From assembly GCA_945871085.1 (NCBI GenBank), contig CAMBVX010000026.1:1-33257 (forward strand): a stretch of 33,257 nucleotides of DNA, given 5' to 3'. The position numbers and the translations under genes are program-made. Numbering within the stretch: position 1 is the stretch's first letter; each line of letters begins with the position of its first letter. This document shows, piece by piece, positions 27,729 to 33,257 of this stretch. Source of the DNA: Opitutus sp. GAS368. GTDB taxonomy: Bacteria; Verrucomicrobiota; Verrucomicrobiia; Opitutales; Opitutaceae. The notes beneath the pieces are model-generated. The model was not told the DNA's origin, ran no database searches, and worked only from the letters and a program-made list of their open reading frames with translations.

Positions 27729-27986
27729 ATGAATGCTTGGAATGAAACCCACTACGCCCGCGCTCAGGAGTTCACCCGCCTCCTGTCCCAGGCACTCTCC
27801 GCCGCCGCACCCGCGACCGCCGCCAACCCGGCCACGGCACCTGCACCGGTCGTTTCACCGCTGATCGCCTCCCCTCCTCCGCCGTCTCCCGCGACATCCT
27901 CTGCGCCCGTTCCACCCGCTGCACCCGCCCCGGCCGGTGCCCAACCCGCTGCCAACCTCTTCAAGAAAATCCCGTGGAAAAAGTGA
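27729..27986 (+). CDS. 85-aa Pro/Ala-rich small protein with helical N-terminus and basic C-terminus
   Basis: ATG 11 nt after the previous stop and 12 nt before the next start: MNAWNETHYARAQEFTRLLSQALSAA-(P/A-rich)-NLFKKIPWKK. Confidence 0.65.
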   Translation: MNAWNETHYARAQEFTRLLSQALSAAAPATAANPATAPAPVVSPLIASPPPPSPATSSAPVPPAAPAPAGAQPAANLFKKIPWKK

Positions 27987-27998
27987 CCACCCGCCGCG

Positions 27999-28649
27999 AT
28001 GCCTCCCTCTGACGATACCACTTCCCCAGCCGACCTCGACCGTCTCTTCGACCCTCGCGCGTTTCTGGCCGATGCCGCCACCGGCCGCGTCTCCGACCCC
28101 ATCGGCACCCGCGTCGCCTACGTCTCGCGTGAATTCTCCCGCGCCCTCCATCACATCCTCATGAAGGAAAAGTCGGGCGCATGGCGTGACACCCTCGCCC
28201 GCAGCGGACGCGTGTGCGGCCGCGAAATCGCCGAGGGTCTCGACCGGGAGTCCGCCCGCCTCGGCCTGCCCGCCCTCGGGGCCCTCCCGCTGGAGACGTG
28301 TCTGGTCTTTCTCGAGCGTATCTTCGTTGCCCACGGCTGGGGCGTATTGCGGGTCGACCTCGCTGACGCCCCCGAACACGGCCTCGTCACCGCCCAGCTC
28401 ACCCACAGCTATTTCGCGGAAGTCCTGTCCCATGTGGACGATTTCGTCGACCCTCTGCCCGCCGGCACTCTTCAAGGTTTCTTCGAGCACATCAGCGGCG
28501 AACCACTCGGTTGTCTCGAAATCGCCTGCGTCCGCCGCGGCGCCCCTCAGTGCACCTTCGTCATCACCGCGAGCGAACGCCTCGACGCCATCGCCCCCTT
28601 CCTCGGCCGTGAGCCTGCCGCCGCGATTATCGCGCGACTCAAAGCCTGA
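27999..28649 (+). CDS. V4R-domain protein, copy 2
   Basis: EPLGCLEIACVRRGAPQCTFVI: V4R-like Cx7C signature. Aligns with copy 1 over ...FLERIFVAHGWGVLRVDL / VLDRWWAPLNAAGWGAWTLDL. Confidence 0.7.
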   Translation: MPPSDDTTSPADLDRLFDPRAFLADAATGRVSDPIGTRVAYVSREFSRALHHILMKEKSGAWRDTLARSGRVCGREIAEGLDRESARLGLPALGALPLETCLVFLERIFVAHGWGVLRVDLADAPEHGLVTAQLTHSYFAEVLSHVDDFVDPLPAGTLQGFFEHISGEPLGCLEIACVRRGAPQCTFVITASERLDAIAPFLGREPAAAIIARLKA

Positions 28650-28660
28650 GCCCGCCAGTC

Positions 28661-29260
28661 ATGTCCCTCGCTTCGCCGAAAATCACCTGCCTTTTCTTCA
28701 CCGACCCGTCGCTGCCATCGTTTTTGGCCACCCCCGCCGGTCGGGCCCTCGCCGGCGACCTCCTCGTCGAATGCGCCCCGCACCCCGCGTTGGGCTACGT
28801 GCTCAACCTTGAGACTCCTTCCAATTACCCCGGCGTCGCCGGCCTCCTCGGCGGGATCGACGTCGGCACGCTCGCCCACCCCACCGACGCGCTGCCCGCG
28901 CCCATCCTCCTCGCCGCCGGCGCGCCCGTCTCGATGCTCGCCGTGCGCTCCGCCCTGACCTGCCTCCTGCGTCCCGACGAACGCCTCCGCGCGATCACCC
29001 TGCTCGTCCCACTCGGCGAAGCCCGCGCCCTCGGCGCCGCACTCGCCGTCGCTGACCGCTTCGCCATTGCTTGGGACGTCGCCGCCTTTCCGCACGAGGA
29101 ACTCCTCGCCTTCGCCGGTTGGCTCGCAGCCGAAAAACTCCTCACCCGAGAAAATTTCGCCGGCCTCCACCCCTACGCGGCGACCCCGTCCGCGGCCCAC
29201 ACTCAGCGCCTCGCTCCCCTGCTCGCTCCCCTCAACGCGCGCCTGCTCTCCGTCGCGTAG
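28661..29260 (+). CDS. Hypothetical protein, last gene of the V4R run
   Basis: 199-aa ORF starting 11 nt after the V4R-2 stop; no recognised family. Confidence 0.65.
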   Translation: MSLASPKITCLFFTDPSLPSFLATPAGRALAGDLLVECAPHPALGYVLNLETPSNYPGVAGLLGGIDVGTLAHPTDALPAPILLAAGAPVSMLAVRSALTCLLRPDERLRAITLLVPLGEARALGAALAVADRFAIAWDVAAFPHEELLAFAGWLAAEKLLTRENFAGLHPYAATPSAAHTQRLAPLLAPLNARLLSVA

Positions 29261-29333
29261 CCGCCGCCGGCCACCCGTCCCTCGCAGCAGTGTGCTGCCT
29301 TTCGCGTCGGTCCCTCGCCCCACGTTTCCCGCT

Positions 29334-29906
29334 TCACGCGCGCGCCCGCGCATGCAGCCAACACCGCAGCGCACGAAAATCCTCCGGCAAAAAAACCTCG
29401 CGATTTTCTGCCAACACGTCCGACCCACCGCGCCATTCCCGCTGCAATAATTCTCCGTGGCCTGCTGCGGTGTGCGCCACCCAATGCGGACAATCCACAC
29501 AGTGAGTCCCACTCACGCGCCCCCGCACTCGCTCCAGTTCCTGTCGCCGACAGCCCCCGCCCTTGGCCACTTCCCGAAATGAGTCCCGGCACACCGTAAA
29601 CTCTGGATACACGCACGCCTTCACGAGCTGCGTCACCGTCTTCGCCAGCAAATCATCGTTCGCTCCCACCAGCACCCGCGCCACGAGCGGCGCGCACTCC
29701 GCCTCGCTCATCCCGCCCGGCACACCGCACTCACCTTCCCGCAACGCCCGCGGCAACCCGCGCTCCCGCACGAGCGCCCACAGTCGCCCGCTCACCGCCG
29801 CAGCCTCGGTCGCCGCCAGCGCTGCGCGCCCATTCTGCTCGAAAAATCGCCCCAACACCGCCGTCACCAACCCAGGAAAATCCCTTGCCGCCGCGTCATC
29901 GTTCAT
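29334..29906 (-). CDS. Hypothetical Cys-rich protein
   Basis: 190-aa ORF with CVYPEFTVCRDSFREVAKGGGCRRQELERVRGRVSGTHCVDCPHW, a potential metal-binding Cys cluster. Confidence 0.6.
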   Translation of the reverse strand: MNDDAAARDFPGLVTAVLGRFFEQNGRAALAATEAAAVSGRLWALVRERGLPRALREGECGVPGGMSEAECAPLVARVLVGANDDLLAKTVTQLVKACVYPEFTVCRDSFREVAKGGGCRRQELERVRGRVSGTHCVDCPHWVAHTAAGHGELLQREWRGGSDVLAENREVFLPEDFRALRCWLHARARA

Positions 29907-30101
29907 CGCCCCGCACGACGCCCCAATCCCTCGCCCCTGTCAACGCCCGCGCCCCGTCCAAGAATTGTCATGGTCACACCTCACTAATATCTCCAACTGT
30001 GCTGGTCTCAAAATCCCGCGACTACTCCTGCCCCACTCCCCGCTTTCCCCTACACTCCTCAACTCCCGATTCCAGCTGCCCGATGCCCGATTTCAAGATT
30101 T

Positions 30102-30156
30102 CCGCCCTCCGTTCTCCGCCCTCCGTTCTCCGCCCTCCGTCCTCCGTCCTCCGCCC
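30102..30156 (+). repeat. 14-nt tandem repeat abutting the MocR start codon
   Basis: CCGCCCTCCGTTCT x2, CCGCCCTCCGTCCT, CCGTCCTCCGCCC, then ATG at 30157. Confidence 0.95.
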
Positions 30157-31599
30157 ATGATCCAAACTCTCACCGCCCCCGCGCCCGCGCCGCTCTATGT
30201 CGAGCTCGCGCGTTCGATTGAGCAACTCATCGACCAAGGCACCCTGCGACCCGGCCACCGACTCCCGTCCGTCCGCCGCATGTCGCTCCAACGCGACGTC
30301 AGCATCTCCACCGTCCTCCAAGCCTACACGCTCCTCGAAAACCGCAGCCGCGTCGAAGCCCGCCCCCAATCCGGTTACTACGTCCGCCCCCGTTTGTCCG
30401 GAGCCGCGCTCGAGCCGCGCATGGCCAAGCCCATGGCGAAAGCCAGCTACGTCGGCGTCAACGATCTCACCGCCGAAGTCCTCACCCTCGCCAGCGATCC
30501 CCACTACGTCCCCTTCGGCGCCGCGTGCCCGCACCACTCGTTGTTCCCCACCAAAAAACTCGCGCGCCTTCTCGCCGCCGTCGGCCGCAACGACCCGTCC
30601 CTCCTCGGGCGCTACGCCATGAACTCCGCCTACGATCCGCTCAGCCGCGAGATCGCCCGCCGCTATCTCCAGGCCGGTTGCCCACTCGCCCATGACGAAC
30701 TCGTCGTCACCATCGGCTGCACCGAAGCCCTCAACCTCTCCCTCCGCGCCGTCACCAAACCCGGTGACACCGTCGCCGTCGAGACGCCCACCTACTTCGG
30801 TTTTCTCGAAACCCTCCAGAGCCTCAACCTCCGCGTCGTCGAAATTCCCACCGGCTCCCGCACCGGCATCTGCCTCGACGCCACGCGCGAAGCCCTCGCC
30901 CACCACGATGTGAAGGCCCTGATGGTCATGCCCAGTTTCTCCAATCCCCTCGGCTCCTGCATGCCGGATGAGCACAAGGAGAAACTCTACCGCATCCTCG
31001 CCGAGTTCGACGTCCCCGCCATCGAAGATGATGTCTACGGCGACCTCCATTTTGGCGAGCGCCGCCCCAAGCCCCTCAAAGCCTGGGACACCGACGGTCG
31101 CGTCCTCCTCTGCAGCGGCTTTGGCAAAACCCTCGCCCCCGCCCTGCGCGTCGGCTGGTGCGCGCCCGGCCGTTACCTCGAACGCGTCCGCCGTCTCAAA
31201 TTTACCAATACCCTCGGCACGCCCGTTGTCCTCCAAAAAACTGTTTCCGATTTTCTCCGCAACGGCGGCTACGATCACCACCTGCGCTCCATTCGCCGCG
31301 CGTATCATAACCAGCTACACCTCTTCTCGCAGGCGATCCTCCGGTATTTTCCCGAAGGCACGCGGCTCAGCCGTCCCGAAGGCAGCTTCGTGCTCTGGAT
31401 CGAACTCCCGCCCGGCGTCGACACCCTCCGCCTCTACCGCGACGCCCTCAAACAGCACATCACCACCGCCCCCGGCGCGCTCTTCTCCGTGAAGGATCGC
31501 TACAAAAACTGCCTCCGCATGAACTGCGGACTCCCCTGGACCGACGCCATCGCCACCGCCCTCCAAACCCTCGGCGACCTCGCCAAGAAACAACTCTGA
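30157..31599 (+). CDS. MocR/GntR-type regulator with PLP-dependent aminotransferase domain
   Basis: GntR wHTH: LYVELARSIEQLIDQGTLRPGHRLPSVRRMSLQRDVSISTVLQAYTLLENR. Aminotransferase fold: PSFSNPLGSCMP, IEDDVYGDLHF, SGFGKTLAPALRVGWCAP (PLP Lys). Confidence 0.92.
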   Translation: MIQTLTAPAPAPLYVELARSIEQLIDQGTLRPGHRLPSVRRMSLQRDVSISTVLQAYTLLENRSRVEARPQSGYYVRPRLSGAALEPRMAKPMAKASYVGVNDLTAEVLTLASDPHYVPFGAACPHHSLFPTKKLARLLAAVGRNDPSLLGRYAMNSAYDPLSREIARRYLQAGCPLAHDELVVTIGCTEALNLSLRAVTKPGDTVAVETPTYFGFLETLQSLNLRVVEIPTGSRTGICLDATREALAHHDVKALMVMPSFSNPLGSCMPDEHKEKLYRILAEFDVPAIEDDVYGDLHFGERRPKPLKAWDTDGRVLLCSGFGKTLAPALRVGWCAPGRYLERVRRLKFTNTLGTPVVLQKTVSDFLRNGGYDHHLRSIRRAYHNQLHLFSQAILRYFPEGTRLSRPEGSFVLWIELPPGVDTLRLYRDALKQHITTAPGALFSVKDRYKNCLRMNCGLPWTDAIATALQTLGDLAKKQL

Positions 31600-31667
31600 C
31601 GCCCAACGGACCGGCGGCTTTTCAGCCGCCGTCAATCGACACGGCCTCCACCCTCCCTTTTTCCCCG

Positions 31668-32195
31668 ATGCCTTTCACCCCCGAATCCCTCTCGGTTCCT
31701 CCCTCCTCCTGCGACCTCGCCGCGCTCCACGCTCTACTCCGCGACGCCGTCGAGAGCGGCGCCTCCATCGGCTTCACGCTCCCGCTCACCGACCCCGAAA
31801 TTTCCGCCTACTGGGCCGAAGTCTTGTCCGCCGTCGCCGACGGCCCGCGCGTCCTCCTCGTCACCCGCGACGATACCCACCGCATCGTCGGCAGCGTGCA
31901 ACTCGAACTCGCGCAGCGCTCCAATTCCCGCCACCGCTGCGAACTCCAAAAACTCCTCGTCCTCCGCTCGCACCGCGGCCGCCGACTCGGCTTCACCCTC
32001 ATGCAAGCCGCCGAACACGCCGCCCGCGCCGCTCACCGCACCCTCATTGTCCTCGACACCAGCGCCAGCGGCAACGCGCTCAATCTCTACGACCGTTGCG
32101 GTTACACCCACGCCGGCGTGATCCCTCGCTACGCCACCGACCCCGACGGCACGTTCATCGACACGGTCCTCTACTACACGGAACTCACCCTCTAA
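31668..32195 (+). CDS. GNAT-family N-acetyltransferase
   Basis: VGSVQLELAQRSNSRHRCELQKLLVLRSHRGRRLGFTLMQAAEHAAR (acetyl-CoA loop), NALNLYDRCGYTHAGVIPRYA. Confidence 0.88.
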   Translation: MPFTPESLSVPPSSCDLAALHALLRDAVESGASIGFTLPLTDPEISAYWAEVLSAVADGPRVLLVTRDDTHRIVGSVQLELAQRSNSRHRCELQKLLVLRSHRGRRLGFTLMQAAEHAARAAHRTLIVLDTSASGNALNLYDRCGYTHAGVIPRYATDPDGTFIDTVLYYTELTL

Positions 32196-32220
32196 CGTCG
32201 TCTTACTTCGGCTCCTTTTC

Positions 32221-32337
32221 TTCCGTGTATTCCGAGTGTTCCGTGGGCCCCACTTTCCGACTCTTCGTGTATTTCATGGTTTCTCCTCCGTATCTCCGCC
32301 GCATTTCTCATCCGTGTTCATCCGTGTCCATCCGTGG
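32221..32337 (+). repeat. Two short tandem repeat tracts (9-nt x3 and 10-nt x3) 5' of the EamA gene
   Basis: TTCCGTGTA/TTCCGAGTG/TTCCGTGGG at 32221-32247; TCATCCGTGT/TCATCCGTGT/CCATCCGTGG at 32308-32337. Confidence 0.9.
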
Positions 32338-32348
32338 TTAAAAAATCC

Positions 32349-33257
32349 GTGCCCACCGCTCCCTCCCGCGCCGCTCTCGTCCTCGCTTTCACCGCGATCT
32401 ACCTCATTTGGGGCAGCACCTACCTCGGCATCCGCGTCGCCGTCGAATCTATGCCGCCATTCTTGATGGCCGCCGCGCGCTTCCTCATCGCGGGCGCGAT
32501 CCTTTTCACCTTCCTCAAACTCCGCGGCGCCGCCTGGCCCACCGCCTACCAGTGGCGCGTCAACGCCGTCATCGGCACGTTCCTCCTCCTCGGCGGCAAC
32601 GGTGCCGTCGTCTGGGCCGAGCAATACGTCCCCTCCGGCCTCACCGCGCTGCTCATCGGCGTGGGCCCGCTCTTCATCGTCCTCACCGAGTGGGCCTGGT
32701 CCGGCGGCACGCGACCCGGTGCCCACACGATGGCCGCCCTGTTCCTCGGTTTCTTGGGCGTCACGTGGCTCGCCGCCCCGTGGGAAAACCCCGCCCACGG
32801 TGGACTCCACCTCGGCGGCGTCGCCGCGATTCTCCTCGGCTGCGTCTCGTGGGGCATCGGCTCGATCTACTCGCGCCACGCCAAACACGGCGCCGATCCC
32901 CTCCTCGCGTCCTCCCTCCAGATGCTCGGCGGCGGCACCGCCCTTTTCGTCGCCGCCTTGCTCCACGGGGATTTCGGCGCGCTCCATCTGTCCGCCATCA
33001 CCCCCCGCGCCTGGGGCGCCTTCGCCTATCTCATCGGCATGGGCTCGCTCGTCGGCTTCTCCACCTTCGTGTGGTTGATGAAACACAGCACACCCGCCCG
33101 CGTATCCACGTATGCTTACGTGAACCCCCTCGTCGCCGTCTTCCTCGGTTGGCTCCTCCTCGACGAACCCATCGGCCCGCGCACCCTCGTCGCGTCGGCC
33201 ATCATCATCGCCGCGGTCGTCATCATCACCGCGCAGAAGAATAAATCCGCCGCCGCC
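32349..33257 (+). CDS. EamA/DMT-family transporter (YedA-like), runs off the window end
   Basis: Open frame VPTAPSRAALVLAFTAIYLIWGSTYLGIRVAVESMPPFLMAAARFLIAG...VYAYVNPLVAVFLGWLLLDEPIGPRTLVASAIIIAAVVI. GTG 32349, or 32334 as an alternative. Absent from the ORF track because there is no stop. Confidence 0.88.
   Translation, partial: MPTAPSRAALVLAFTAIYLIWGSTYLGIRVAVESMPPFLMAAARFLIAGAILFTFLKLRGAAWPTAYQWRVNAVIGTFLLLGGNGAVVWAEQYVPSGLTALLIGVGPLFIVLTEWAWSGGTRPGAHTMAALFLGFLGVTWLAAPWENPAHGGLHLGGVAAILLGCVSWGIGSIYSRHAKHGADPLLASSLQMLGGGTALFVAALLHGDFGALHLSAITPRAWGAFAYLIGMGSLVGFSTFVWLMKHSTPARVSTYAYVNPLVAVFLGWLLLDEPIGPRTLVASAIIIAAVVIITAQKNKSAAA

Noticed and set aside
29284-29298. GCAGCA-GTG-TGCTGC hairpin between convergent genes
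   Set aside because: Only a 6-bp stem and no real T-tract; weak as a terminator.
29965-29993. TTGTCA-N17-TATCTC promoter-like pair upstream of the MocR gene
   Set aside because: The -10 match is weak, and such matches are expected by chance over this length.
30022-31308. 428-aa minus-strand ORF opposite the MocR gene
   Set aside because: Shadow ORF with biased composition; the MocR frame is well supported.
32274-33086. Minus-strand ORF and the 278-aa Arg/Pro-rich plus ORF at 32408
   Set aside because: Alternative frames of the EamA transporter, which the ORF track omitted because it has no stop in the window.
1-33257. CRISPR arrays, tRNA or rRNA genes
   Set aside because: No regularly spaced long repeats with unique spacers and no tRNA-like T-arm/acceptor patterns were recognised by eye. 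An automated scan (tRNAscan-SE, Infernal) would be decisive.

Overview
GC-rich bacterial chromosomal window. Gene content and style suggest Verrucomicrobiota, probably Opitutaceae-like; this is inference only, as no marker search was run. Housekeeping core: hisS, an HU/IHF-type protein gene, menG/ubiE, an erpA-like gene, a Ser/Thr kinase directly upstream of rpoN, tsaD, an S41/Ctp protease, a MidA-like methyltransferase, rpmB, and a fabG-acpP-fabF cluster. Accessory content: PL10-type pectate lyase, POT peptide transporter, two degraded transposase genes (ISAs1-like and IS1634-like), and a pilU/pilT-type ATPase pair separated by a small insertion. That insertion holds a DUF1871-like ORF, a truncated second copy of the pilT 5' end, and a DUF433 ORF. 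The right third (about 24.0-29.9 kb) is a signalling island: an Hpt protein, a NarL-type regulator, a receiver protein fused to a sigma-54-activator-like AAA+ domain that has lost its Walker A, Walker B, GAFTGA, arginine-finger and sensor II residues, and then a tight run of two V4R-domain paralogues, a Pro/Ala-rich 85-aa adaptor-like peptide and an unknown protein. This island is my best candidate for an undescribed system. A short motif, [DE]F[ST][RK]xLxxxL, recurs in three of its proteins, and a C12 homopolymer lies in the pseudo-ATPase gene. Short 9-, 10- and 14-nt tandem repeats sit immediately 5' of three start codons. All assignments come from reading the sequence and the supplied translations; no database search was possible.
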